From Paenibacillus luteus (lineage in GTDB: Bacteria > Bacillota > Bacilli > Paenibacillales > Paenibacillaceae), in contig NZ_SKCD01000022.1 of NCBI RefSeq assembly GCF_006542765.1, positions 496,001 to 560,000 on the forward strand: 64,000 nt of DNA. Reading direction: 5' to 3'. How positions within the stretch are numbered: position 1 is the stretch's first letter; each line of letters begins with the position of its first letter. This document shows positions 54,866-63,261 of this stretch, in pieces. The notes beneath the pieces are model-generated. The model worked only from the letters and a program-made list of their open reading frames with translations. It was not told where the DNA came from and searched no databases. Made by a program: the position numbers and the translations under genes.

Positions 54866-55979
54866 GATTGTAATATGAAGTGCGACAGATAAAAACAAAG
54901 ATGCCCATGAAAGGATTCGTATAAAATGGAAGTCACCACAACATACCATTTTCACAGGAGAACCCAACATGAGCTGCTCCCATCTTAGAATAATTGAACG
55001 AAGACAACTAGTGACCTTACACCGGCTGGGCTGGTCGACGAGAGCCATCGCGATTCAACTCGGTCGTCATCACTAGACGATTGCACGAGAAATCGCACTC
55101 GGGCAGTATCATGAACACGTCGAAGCTATGACCGCACAGGAAGCTAGCCAAGAGCGTAGAACACGGAGTGTGCCACTAGGTAAGTTCATACCAGAACTAG
55201 GCTCAGAGCTTCGTGAGAAACTAGAGAAGACGTGGTCTCCGGAGCAGATGGCTGAGAAGCGACGCATGGATGGGAAGCCTTTTGCGTGCTTTAAGACAAT
55301 CTATCGCTGGCTCTATGACGGTAGACTGACGGTCTCCGAGACGCAGGTTTTGCGTCACAAAGGCAAGCGACGAAAACCCTTAGAAACACGAGGGAAGTTC
55401 CTTGTCGGCACTCCGATCTGTCAGCGCCCAAAAGAAGTCTGCAAACGTACGACGTTTGGTCATTGGAAGCTTGATACGGTCGTGTTTAGTCGTAGGAAGA
55501 GCAAGGCTTGTGCAGCCACCTTCATTGAGCGTAAAACACGCCTTTACTTCACTGTGAATATGGCTGATCGCACCGCCCATTCTATGGAAATAGCTTTTGG
55601 TGTCGCGGCTAGCCAGTACCCTAAAGGGAGCTATCAGACCGCTACAACAGATCATGGCAAGGAGTTTGCCTGCTATACAGCGTTAGAGAACCTCTATGAT
55701 ATTCAGGTTTATTTCGCAGATCCCTATTCCTCTTGGCAGCATGGATCCAACGAAAACGCCAATGGTCGGTTAAGAGAATTCTTTCCTAAGGAGCATGATT
55801 TCGCCATGGTATCTGATGAAGAATTAGCAGATGCTGTCCACCGTATTAATCACCGGCCTCGTAAATGTCTAGGCTGGAAATCTGCATACAAAGCTTTCAT
55901 GGACGAACTGTGGCACATAGCTTGAAAAACCATCGTAATAGCATAGGTTTATCAAGTGTCAAATTGAATTGCTTGTATT
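54866..55979 (+). mobile_element. IS30-family insertion sequence (about 1.1 kb)
   Basis: The right end (55938-55979, ATAGCATAGGTTTATCAAGT) and a diverged inverted match at the left (about 54866-54905, with GCGACAGATAAA) bracket one transposase gene. The length fits the family. End positions are approximate to about 10 bases, and target-site duplications were not resolved. Confidence 0.7.
54969..55925 (+). pseudogene. IS30-family transposase interrupted by an amber stop
   Basis: Reading from MSCSHLRIIERRQLVTLHRL, the frame meets TAG at 55074-55076 within GRHH*TIAREI, where family members have Ser (TCG to TAG). It then stays open to 55925. The catalytic D-D-E residues are present in FGHWKLDTVVF, TTDHGKEFA and WQHGSNENANGRLREFFPK. 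Only the N-terminal DNA-binding helix is cut off; a later ATG at 55128 would give a 265-residue product without it. The element is probably immobile by itself. Confidence 0.85.
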
Positions 55980-56157
55980 TGGGGGATTTTATGGAGTTTA
56001 AACAATACATTGTGTAGGCCCAGGCTTAAACCCAACATTAGCGGTTGACGAATTCCATTGAACTGAAGTAAGGGTGAAAATGGAAAAACATCTGCAAATC
56101 CTGTATTGTTGTAAGTCCTACCAAACAACAACAGGATATGACAGATGCCACTACAGT

Positions 56158-56298
56158 AGATCAAAGAACTACTCGGATTATCAGAGCTTCAACGACAACG
56201 AAATGTCTCCATGGACACCCAGGAAGTTCATCTGGAATCATCGCCAGTGACCTCTATACAGACGTATGCCATTTGGATTCCGAACAAGACGAAAGATA
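56158..56298 (+). pseudogene. Transposase remnant (inverted partner of 60823-60962)
   Basis: About 140 bases at roughly 75 percent identity to the reverse complement of 60823-60962. Frame pieces read EVHLESSPVTSIQTYAIW. Many indels and stops. The other gap bases to 56412 show no gene. The family is uncertain; an ISL3-type transposase start is the best guess. Confidence 0.4.
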
Positions 56299-56412
56299 GC
56301 TACCAGCAGCAACACGAATTGCAGCTGGATTCAATCATGTAGACGCTGCTCCAACGTTTATTGGGAATATCGCATCATCCTCAATTAATATCAGCTGTTT
56401 GGATATGCATAT

Positions 56413-56763
56413 TCAAGCGATTTGCTCTAACTCTACTTTCCATTTCATATAATCCAGTCGAAGCGTATATTGAACGATAGATTGCACCATGTTCCTATTA
56501 TTCTGCTCAAATGCTGCAGTTGCCTTTTCCAGAGTATTATGCAAAGCTAGTGACGCTTCTACTAATGATTCCAACGATTTTTGAACGGGAAGGATTTGAA
56601 TAGATTTTTCCATATAAAAAAAGACCTCCACCCACTCGCAAAACAATCGGATTGCATCCTCCAAATATCCATCGCTTAATCTCTGTTGTATGTATTCGAG
56701 TGCATATAGACAGGTTTCAGCTAACTCTATGATTTGTTCGATCATTTCAGTGTGTTTTTCCAC
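56413..56763 (-). CDS. Helical protein of unknown function next to flagellin
   Basis: 116 residues, almost entirely helical (MEKHTEMIEQIIELAETCLY; YLEDAIRLFCEWVEVFFYME; VQYTLRLDYMKWKVELEQIA). No motif is recognised. The GTG start is 9 bases after GGAGG. It lies immediately downstream of the flagellin terminator on the same strand, so low-level read-through is possible. A chaperone or flagellar-assembly role is only suggested by its place and shape. Confidence 0.6.
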   Translation of the reverse strand: MEKHTEMIEQIIELAETCLYALEYIQQRLSDGYLEDAIRLFCEWVEVFFYMEKSIQILPVQKSLESLVEASLALHNTLEKATAAFEQNNRNMVQSIVQYTLRLDYMKWKVELEQIA

Positions 56764-56791
56764 TTGGCATGCCCTCCATCTTTATAAGAAA

Positions 56792-56816
56792 GAGACTCTA
56801 GGAAGCCTAGAGTCTC
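56792..56816 (-). terminator. Flagellin terminator
   Basis: GAGACTCTAGG and CCTAGAGTCTC pair perfectly around a 3-base loop, followed by TTTCTT on the minus strand, just after the flagellin stop. Confidence 0.85.
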
Positions 56817-56832
56817 CATTTCACTTAATTCT

Positions 56833-59538
56833 TTAACGTAGCAATTGAAGTACACCTTGAGGCTGTTGATTAGCCTGAGCAAGCATTGCTTGCGCAGCTT
56901 GAGAAAGGATATTATTTTTCGTGAACTCCATCATTTCCTTCGCCATATCAACATCACGGATACGTGATTCAGCTGCAGTTAGATTCTCGGAGGATGTACC
57001 AAGATTGTTTATGGTATGCTCTAGACGGTTTTGGAAAGCACCCAGCTTAGAACGCTCATTCGATACCTTATTAATTGCATTATCAAGCACTTCTATTGCT
57101 GCCGTTGCTTTCTCCGACGTTGTTACATCCAGTCCATACTCTGCGCCTGTATTATTTGTACCATTAGTCACATCGTGACTGGCAGTGAAGGATGCATCTG
57201 TAACTGTACCATGGGCTGCACTTGCACTGGTACCGGAAATACCAAGAGCTATGGAACGCATATCTCCAACATCGACCGTTAACGTTTGGCCATTGTTAGC
57301 CCCGATTTGCATTTTCAATCCGTTGTCCGTAGCATCTGTACCGGCAGTAACTTTAGCATCAGTACCTGTTAGCTTCAACGTTTTGGCAAGCTCGTCTGCG
57401 CCAATTGTTACAGTGCCTGCAGCACCTTTAGAGCCTGATGAAATAACGAATTTCCCATTTTCAAGACTTACTGTAGCTTCTGCCAGCTTTGGATCAGCAG
57501 CTCTAATTTGAGACTGTAGATCAGACGCCAAGCTGCCAGTTGTGTAACTGCCAACGTTCAAATCTATGTTCACGTTGATTCCATCAATGGTCAGGGTACC
57601 TTTGTCATTCGCGTTTCTGCCTTGCTCCATTACTGCCGAAGACAAACCTACTGCTGAAGAAGCTGTTCCAGTCGTTGCCCCAATTTTACTGTCTTCACCA
57701 GTGAGGCTATTGGTAATGACTAGTTTGTTATCAGCATTGAAAGATGCTACGGCATTGCCTGTTCCGAATGCTGTATTCAACTTGCCGTTAAGGTCAGTTA
57801 AGAATGTTGCTTGGCTGGCTGCATTGGTAAAGTCATAATTGCCGTCTGCAAGCGTAATTTCTTTTGTTGATCCGCCAATGGTGATCGCCAGCTTGTTGTT
57901 GCCAACGCCTTCATTGCCTTCAACGTACGAAGATCCGATAAGTGCCTTTGCACCACCACTATCAAAAGTGAACGTATCGTTATCATCAGTTGTTGTAAAC
58001 ACTAATTTGTTATTATTATCAAAGCCAACAGTCATGCTGGCAAAGTCACCACCAAGCGCCTGAAGCTTCGCTTGGATATCAGCAGCGAATTGAGTAGCAC
58101 CATCACCACCGCCAGCGCTGTAATCAGCAGTTGCCAGGCTAATGGTTTCAGTTGTGCCATTCAATGTAACTGTCAATTGGTTGTTCTCAGTACCTTGAAC
58201 GTATGTGGCATTTCCTGTATCCAGACCCAATTGTGCAGCAGCGGAACCGCCGATGCTCGTAATTGAACTGGAGCTACCAGTAACGCCATTCGTCAGTACA
58301 AGTTTATTCGATGCGTCAAGCGAAGCAACGACGTTACCCGCACCAAAAGCACCGTTCAATTTGGTATTAATATCTGTCAATAAGGCGGTACGACCAGCAG
58401 CATCCGTTAGATCATATTCAGCCGCAGCTAATTCGATCGTTTGAGTGTTGCCGCCTACGGTTAAAGTCAGCTCATTATTCCTTACATCGGCGCCTGCGAT
58501 AAGCTCGGAAGAAAGAGCATTTGTTGTAAGATGTTCGAGCGCATTCCCGCCTGTAATTTCAAATGTATCTGTTGCGTTATCGGTCTTGAATACGATTTTA
58601 TTATTAGCGTCCAAATCGACTGTCACATTGGCAAAGGAAGGATCAGCTGCCGCAATCTTCGTTTGGAGATCAGCTAAGAAATCTGCTTTTCCAGTAGCGC
58701 TTCCCGTATAGTCAACTACTGCTAGTGAGATATTCTTGCTGACACCATTAAGGTTCAAGGTCAGTTCGTTGTTACCAGCATCTACGTTAGGTCCGTTTAC
58801 AGTCGAATAAGCGGTTTGTGATGTGATCGTCTTGCCTTGAGTAGTAGCATCAAACACACTGAATGACGCTCCTAAACTTGCAATATTAACACCACCAGTA
58901 GCTGTCGCCGATGTTACTTTTACATTTGGACCGCTGTTAACAGCAGCATGGTTAGCATACGCTACATTACCTGTAACGGTCTTGCCGCCTACTTGCGAAA
59001 TGTTTACGCTGGTAACAGCTTGGCCTGTAGCCGAAGCCTTCGTACTCGCATCAATAATTGATACATTGCCTGTTACCGCTGCACCCGCAACCGCTGCTGT
59101 TTGATGTTTCTGTACATTTAATTCACCTTTGAGCAGGCTCTTTTTATTGAACTCTGTTGTATTACCAATACGGTTAATTTCGGATGTTAACTGGTTCATT
59201 TCCTCTTGAATGGCTGAACGGTCTTCCGTGGAGTTCGTTCCGTTCGCTGATTGTGTAGCCAACTCGCGCATACGTTGAAGTATGGAATGCGTTTCACTCA
59301 ACGCGCCTTCTGCGGTTTGGATCAAGGAAATGGCATCTTGGGAGTTGCGTTGTGCCTGATCCAAACCTCGGATCTGACTGCGCATTTTTTCAGAGATGGC
59401 TAAGCCTGCTGCATCGTCACCTGCGCGGTTAATCCGAAGCCCCGATGATAACTTCTCTAAATTTTTGCCTGCTTGCGTGCTATTGGCACCTAACTGGCGG
59501 TGAGTGTTCAAAGCTGCGATGTTGTGATTAATTCTCAT
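56833..59538 (-). CDS. hag: Flagellin with very large central region
   Basis: 901 residues, about three times the common Bacillus flagellin. The N-terminal D0/D1 (MRINHNIAALNTHRQLGANS; LSSGLRINRAGDDAAGLAIS) and the C-terminal D0/D1 (RLEHTINNLGTSSENLTAAE; MAQ-type tail ending QPQGVLQLLR) are intact, so it should polymerise into a filament after export by the flagellar system. The middle (about 255-740) contains five related modules. GGAGG precedes the ATG. The leader (59539-59722) is rich in CsrA-type GGA sites, and two csrA genes lie upstream. No fliW is in the window. Confidence 0.93.
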   Translation of the reverse strand: MRINHNIAALNTHRQLGANSTQAGKNLEKLSSGLRINRAGDDAAGLAISEKMRSQIRGLDQAQRNSQDAISLIQTAEGALSETHSILQRMRELATQSANGTNSTEDRSAIQEEMNQLTSEINRIGNTTEFNKKSLLKGELNVQKHQTAAVAGAAVTGNVSIIDASTKASATGQAVTSVNISQVGGKTVTGNVAYANHAAVNSGPNVKVTSATATGGVNIASLGASFSVFDATTQGKTITSQTAYSTVNGPNVDAGNNELTLNLNGVSKNISLAVVDYTGSATGKADFLADLQTKIAAADPSFANVTVDLDANNKIVFKTDNATDTFEITGGNALEHLTTNALSSELIAGADVRNNELTLTVGGNTQTIELAAAEYDLTDAAGRTALLTDINTKLNGAFGAGNVVASLDASNKLVLTNGVTGSSSSITSIGGSAAAQLGLDTGNATYVQGTENNQLTVTLNGTTETISLATADYSAGGGDGATQFAADIQAKLQALGGDFASMTVGFDNNNKLVFTTTDDNDTFTFDSGGAKALIGSSYVEGNEGVGNNKLAITIGGSTKEITLADGNYDFTNAASQATFLTDLNGKLNTAFGTGNAVASFNADNKLVITNSLTGEDSKIGATTGTASSAVGLSSAVMEQGRNANDKGTLTIDGINVNIDLNVGSYTTGSLASDLQSQIRAADPKLAEATVSLENGKFVISSGSKGAAGTVTIGADELAKTLKLTGTDAKVTAGTDATDNGLKMQIGANNGQTLTVDVGDMRSIALGISGTSASAAHGTVTDASFTASHDVTNGTNNTGAEYGLDVTTSEKATAAIEVLDNAINKVSNERSKLGAFQNRLEHTINNLGTSSENLTAAESRIRDVDMAKEMMEFTKNNILSQAAQAMLAQANQQPQGVLQLLR
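57320..58783 (-). repeat. Five tandem ~95-residue modules inside flagellin
   Basis: Each unit opens NN(E/Q/K)L(T/A)xxxxGxxxxIxLA and has an (A/L)xNKxVxx core, resembling flagellin insertion motifs. Units 1 and 3 resemble each other, and 2 and 4 resemble each other (TDINTKLNGAFGAGNVVASL versus TDLNGKLNTAFGTGNAVASF); unit 5 is divergent. Confidence 0.75.
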
Positions 59539-59545
59539 TCTTATT

Positions 59546-59697
59546 ACCTCCGTGTGGTTGTATTGAATGCAGATCCTTTTGCATTCTTAAAGCATTTGAA
59601 CATGTCCTTTGCAAGTTCTAGCTGAATTGCGCGCCAATCCAATCCATCTCCTGCAAATTCCTTCTCTTGCTCGTCCTTGATATAACCACTCGTCCTT
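59546..59697 (-). promoter_or_regulatory. Flagellin leader with multiple CsrA-type GGA sites
   Basis: Nine GGA triplets fall within about 150 bases of the minus-strand leader (59549, 59574, 59605, 59638, 59643, 59649, 59659, 59674, 59693). One lies in the loop of a perfect 7-base stem, GAATGCA-loop-TGCATTC (59565-59586). Another, in CACGGAGGTA, overlaps the ribosome-binding site. This matches the two-site CsrA control known for hag in Bacillus. Confidence 0.7.
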
Positions 59698-59722
59698 AAA
59701 TGGCATAAACTAACCTATATAA

Positions 59723-59893
59723 TCAACTTACATTTTTGTTTTTTTCTTCAACTAACTCTCCCCGTACGATCGAGATATGCTTGGGTGCATCAATTGCAAG
59801 TCGCAGATGGCCTTCATCACTTTTGACAACCTTAACCACAATATTGTTATCGATGATAATGTACTCTCCAGGCTTCCTACCTAGTACTAGCAT
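59723..59893 (-). CDS. csrA: Carbon storage regulator CsrA, copy 1
   Basis: 56 residues: MLVLGRKPGEYIIIDNNIVV then KVVKSDEGHLRLAIDAPKHI and SIVRGELVEEK. Arg6, the GRKxGE start and the RLAIDAP core needed for RNA binding are present. CsrA dimers bind GGA loops to block translation, classically of hag. GGGGAGAG precedes the ATG. It sits 184 bases upstream of hag on the same strand, in the place usual for the csrA-hag pair, but fliW is not seen. It is too short for common open-frame cut-offs. Confidence 0.9.
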   Translation of the reverse strand: MLVLGRKPGEYIIIDNNIVVKVVKSDEGHLRLAIDAPKHISIVRGELVEEKNKNVS

Positions 59894-59926
59894 GACTCTC
59901 TCCCCTTAATAGTTAGAATAAAAAAA

Positions 59927-59990
59927 GATGAGCAAACAAGCCGCTGCCATTCTTCATCCTGAAGAGTGACAATCCACTTGGTTGCTCATC
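59927..59990 (-). terminator. Terminator between the two csrA genes
   Basis: GATGAGCAACCAAG pairs with CTTGTTTGCTCATC, with an inner TCTTC/GAAGA stem, and seven T follow on the minus strand. It lies only 33 bases before csrA copy 1, leaving little room for a separate promoter there. Confidence 0.8.
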
Positions 59991-60031
59991 CATAAGTCTT
60001 ATAAACTACATTGGTAATCGAAAAAAGGGAA

Positions 60032-60100
60032 AAGGACGAGTAAATAAGCGTATACATTCAAGCTTTATACTTGAATGTATCTACTTATTCACTCGTCCTT
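60032..60100. other. Long near-perfect stem-loop downstream of csrA copy 2
   Basis: Arms AAGGACGAGT.AATAAG...TATACATTCAAG and CTTGAATGTAT...CTTATT.ACTCGTCCTT pair over about 30 bases around a 7-base loop. The outer word AAGGACGAG recurs twice in the flagellin leader (59689-59697 and 59670-59678). Confidence 0.75.
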
Positions 60101-60179
60101 GAGTGATGATTCATATCCTTATATACAGTATATCGACATCTGCATAAATATTATTAGCTTTTTTTAAAAAAAGTAAAAA

Positions 60180-60365
60180 TTATTTTTGGGACTCCAGCAA
60201 GGATGAATGTTTCTGCTCTTCGAATAATTCCCCGCGCATGATCTGAATGTCCCGAGGAGCATCAATCGCAAGACGCAAAAGTCCATCTTTGCTTTTTACG
60301 ACTTTAACAATAATCTTCTCATTAATAACAACATATTCTCCTGGCTTTCTTCCTAGCACTAGCAT
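60180..60365 (-). CDS. csrA: Carbon storage regulator CsrA, copy 2
   Basis: 61 residues: MLVLGRKPGEYVVINEKIIV, KVVKSKDGLLRLAIDAPRDI, QIMRGELFEEQ. It is close to copy 1 with a longer C-terminal tail. All RNA-binding positions are kept, so both could work or form mixed dimers. GGAGAGAGG lies ahead of the ATG. It lies upstream of copy 1 on the same strand; a long stem-loop and a terminator separate the two, so they may be expressed differently. Confidence 0.9.
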   Translation of the reverse strand: MLVLGRKPGEYVVINEKIIVKVVKSKDGLLRLAIDAPRDIQIMRGELFEEQKHSSLLESQK

Positions 60366-60472
60366 TTCCCTCTCTCCTTTATGTCCTTTCTAATGCCTAT
60401 ATCCTATTCCTATCGGTCAGGAAAGTGATCTAACTAAAGATATATTTCGTTAGTTTACTTAGAGAATCGGTA

Positions 60473-60598
60473 TTACTTTACTTGCAGTTTTCCGAATATG
60501 TGGGAAGTATGACTTTTTACAGTTCCTTCTGTAATGTCTAATCGCGGGGCAATCTCTTTATTGGAAAAACTCTCTTTCCATCCGCTGCTTAGATTCAA
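60473..60598 (-). pseudogene. LuxR-type helix-turn-helix remnant
   Basis: About 40 codons reading SNKEIAPRLDITEGTVKSHT then SHIFGKLQVK and a stop. This is the C-terminal DNA-binding helix-turn-helix of a LuxR/DegU-type regulator. The receiver and linker are missing and no start is present, so it is a leftover tail. Confidence 0.65.
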
Positions 60599-60822
60599 AT
60601 GATGTACAATCTAAAACAGATACTCGTCCAAGGTATTAGATTGATAAAAATGTATAATGATCCCTTTCTATTAATATCAAGCAAAGTATGTCCCACAGGT
60701 GACATTGCTACGACAACGCTTACAAGCAAGACGCAAGTATGGAACATACAGACAACTCCTTCGAATCAAGATACTCAGATGCCGAGCTTTGCGCGGTTTG
60801 TTACGACCGTCACACTTCACGT

Positions 60823-60962
60823 CTTGCTCTGAATCGCAAATGGTATACGTCTGTTTATAGGTCACTGGCGATGCCTCCAGATCAACTTCCTAATATTCAT
60901 GGAGACAATTCGTTGTAATTGAAACACTATTAATTCGAGTGATTCGTTGATCTACTAGAGTG
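60823..60962 (-). pseudogene. Transposase remnant (inverted partner of 56158-56298)
   Basis: The minus strand reads EVDLEASPVTYKQTYTICDS then EQDVKCDGRNKPRKARHLSI and LACKRC, resembling the zinc-ribbon start of an ISL3-type transposase, with stops upstream. It pairs as an inverted copy with 56158-56298 across the flagellin block. The surrounding 60600-61087 has no gene that I recognise. Confidence 0.4.
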
Positions 60963-61444
60963 TCATCTTTCATATTCCATTGCTGTTTGGCAGGGCTTTT
61001 GACAATAGAAGATATAATAAATTTCCATTTTAATACTTTTTTTACATTTAAATAGTATTCTTACGACTGCTAATTTTGTATTTGAGCCACAAATCTACAA
61101 ATATTCCTTCCAAATATAGCATAGTAAATTGCTCTACATATAAAATGTAAAGAAAACTTTATGTTCGCCCTTGCTACGCACTAACGGCAACCAGCATATA
61201 TCCTGTCACCTGAATCGAAACCATTCTCTCAGAATTGGCGGGGTTTCGTGGACCAGACCAACCATCAGATAAACCATATGCAGAACAATCATCACACTTT
61301 TGGGGGACCCTTAGCCACCACAAACACAGAAGCCCGAATGCTAGATACACTCGGGCTTAAATATACAGGTAAATGCGGTTCCAAACTAATACTTCCTTAC
61401 GAGCGACATACAGCATTCAACATGTGACGTGTGTACACAGAAAA

Positions 61445-61474
61445 AAACCAAACGACATCTCTGCCATTTGGTTT
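61445..61474 (-). terminator. Terminator of the sigK fragment
   Basis: AAACCAAA and TTTGGTTT arms, with seven T on the minus strand, about 80 bases after the sigK stop. Confidence 0.7.
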
Positions 61475-61553
61475 CATTTATTGAAATAAGATCTCGTTTC
61501 CCTATTACAAACAGTCAATAAAATCGGATGTTCTGTATGAGCTTAAATCAGTC

Positions 61554-62069
61554 TCAACGCTTCGCCTTATAAAACTCATGATAAAGCTTCATCAGCGCCC
61601 TTTTCTCAATCCGCGACACATAACTCCGTGAGATCCCCAATTCCTTCGCAATCTCCCGCTGCGTCCGTTCATCCCCGCCATGCTCCAAACCAAACCGACC
61701 AATAACAACTTCCTTCTCCCGGTCATCCAATATATCAAGATTTTTATAAATCTTGCTCTTCTCAATCTTCAGCTGCACCTTATCCACGATATCATCAGCC
61801 TCAGTACCGAGGATATCAATCAGTGTAATCTCATTACCTTCCTTATCCGTGCCAATCGGGTCATGCAAAGAAACGTCCTTCCGGGTTTTCTTAAGCGACC
61901 GCAGATGCATAAGTATTTCGTTCTCAATACAGCGAGCCGCGAACGTCGCGAGCTTCGTGCCTTTCCCGGTCTGAAAGCTCTCGATCGCTTTGATCAATCC
62001 AATCGTGCCGATGGAGATTAGATCCTCTAAATCTTCCCCGGTATTGTCAAATTTTTTGACATTATGCAC
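61554..62069 (-). CDS. sigK: Sigma-K, C-terminal 171 residues (fragment D, N-terminus missing)
   Basis: It covers sigma regions from late 2.1/2.2 to 4: VKKFDNTGEDLEDLISIGTI, ARCIENEILMHLRSLKKTRK, DVSLHDPIGTDKEGNEITLI, and region 4 TQREIAKELGISRSYVSRIE. The wording DVSLHDPIG is typical of sigma-K, which runs late mother-cell genes in sporulation. Full sigma-K has about 230 residues, so about 65 N-terminal residues are missing. The GTG at 62067-62069 has no ribosome-binding site, and upstream sequence is not sigK. B. subtilis sigma-K is also split by the skin element, at a different codon, so a rearranging element is possible. By itself this is probably not functional. Confidence 0.85.
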   Translation of the reverse strand: MHNVKKFDNTGEDLEDLISIGTIGLIKAIESFQTGKGTKLATFAARCIENEILMHLRSLKKTRKDVSLHDPIGTDKEGNEITLIDILGTEADDIVDKVQLKIEKSKIYKNLDILDDREKEVVIGRFGLEHGGDERTQREIAKELGISRSYVSRIEKRALMKLYHEFYKAKR

Positions 62070-62083
62070 ACAAGCCCATGTAA

Positions 62084-62481
62084 AAAACCGATATCAGCCT
62101 GAGCGCTGGATCGGTTTATTCCCTTTATTTATTTCTCGCTATAAGCGTTCGCTCGATACGTAGTACCCATTCTGGCAATGCAGAAGTGTATGGTTTTATT
62201 TGCTTCCAATCAGCTTCCATTACAATTTCTCCATCGGCACCACTATTATCAACCATTGAGGCTACTCGAGAAACGAAGGAGACACTACAAAGCCAATTGC
62301 AAAGGATCTGTTGCCTCCATCACCGCTTCTCCACAAACGCCTGCTCCTGCTGATTTTGTACCTCTTGCTGTATCCGACCGTCCTCCCGCCATCCGCGGAG
62401 CATTAGGTTGTTGTCGTGGGCTCGACAGTAGAGATCAAATACAGCATAGTCAACATTGCGGCCAGTTTGGACCGTTAATCG
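62084..62481. other. Decayed sequence without a recognisable gene
   Basis: On the minus strand several short frames (for example one ending PEWVLRIERTLIARNK, and one with CGGCGQIALTINGPNWPQC) look like degraded coding sequence with frameshifts. No family was recognised. It separates the sigK fragment from the nonribosomal-peptide edge. Confidence 0.4.
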
Positions 62482-63261
62482 TTAATGCAATCTGGCCGCA
62501 TCCACCACAAATATACGGCTAGGCCAGCAATCGGTAGCGGAACACACCGTCAGCATATAGTCCAGGTCCAGCTCGAACTGTCGTAAATGCCAGCCGCATA
62601 ACTCCGGCGTTTGGCCTTCCACCGCGGATCGAAGCATCGGAGGGGCTGAGGCCCCCATCGCTTCCACGCCTATATTTTCCCCTCCCGCCGCTTCGGCGAC
62701 CGTGCCAGGAAGGGAGACGCCTCCCTCCTGCACTACGCTGAACGAGTCCAGGGGGATCGATAAACCTTTGCCCACTGCCTTTATACAGCTTTCTTTGGCT
62801 GTCCAGATACGATAAAACAGCCGGTCCCGGCCTTCCGCGGAATGGTTGCTCAATGCCTCGTATTCGCTGGTGGCGAACATGGCGCGCGCAAGCTCCATAT
62901 CCGCCTTTCCGATTACCTCGATATCGATGCCGATGGACTCCGTATGAAACGCCGCAACCGTCCATGCCCCGGAGTGGGATACGTTGAATTGCACCTCGTT
63001 TCCACGGAGATACGGCTTGTTATACGCGTTTTTAACAAACTGAAGCTTTGCGGCAACCAGCCCGAATTGAACGCGCAGCACATACCGGACCAACATATCG
63101 CCGGCAAGCGATCGCCATTGATCCTGCCAATGATGGAACCGGGAGACGCGGAGCGCTCTGTCCGCCGGCACCAGCGAAGCCCAGCGTGCTATGCGCTCGC
63201 AGTCCTGCCGCGTGTTCCGGGGATTCATCCGCACCGCGTAGATTACCGGGGTCGTTCTCAT
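62482..63261 (-). CDS. 4'-phosphopantetheinyl transferase (Sfp-type)
   Basis: 259 residues. The family motifs are VQFNVSHSGAWTVAAF (about 93-108), IGIDIEVIGK and FYRIWTAKESCIKAVGKGL (about 148-166), with the acidic magnesium ligands in GIDIE and the WTAKE glutamate. It moves phosphopantetheine from coenzyme A to carrier proteins of peptide and polyketide synthases, so it should activate the synthase expected just outside the window. Its ATG overlaps the MbtH stop (ATGA), so they are coupled. The C-terminal 50 residues are longer than in minimal Sfp proteins. Confidence 0.92.
   Translation of the reverse strand: MRTTPVIYAVRMNPRNTRQDCERIARWASLVPADRALRVSRFHHWQDQWRSLAGDMLVRYVLRVQFGLVAAKLQFVKNAYNKPYLRGNEVQFNVSHSGAWTVAAFHTESIGIDIEVIGKADMELARAMFATSEYEALSNHSAEGRDRLFYRIWTAKESCIKAVGKGLSIPLDSFSVVQEGGVSLPGTVAEAAGGENIGVEAMGASAPPMLRSAVEGQTPELCGWHLRQFELDLDYMLTVCSATDCWPSRIFVVDAARLH

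Larger units (their letters stand above)
61088..62083. repeat. Direct segmental repeat, copy 2 (with 53580-54473)
   Basis: About 990 bases matching copy 1, including the GCAACCAGCATATA stretch, the hairpin AAGCCCGA/TCGGGCTT (61330-61359), the terminator and the sigK part. This copy keeps the full sigK region 4. The similarity ends at the same base on the sigK 5' side. Confidence 0.85.
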
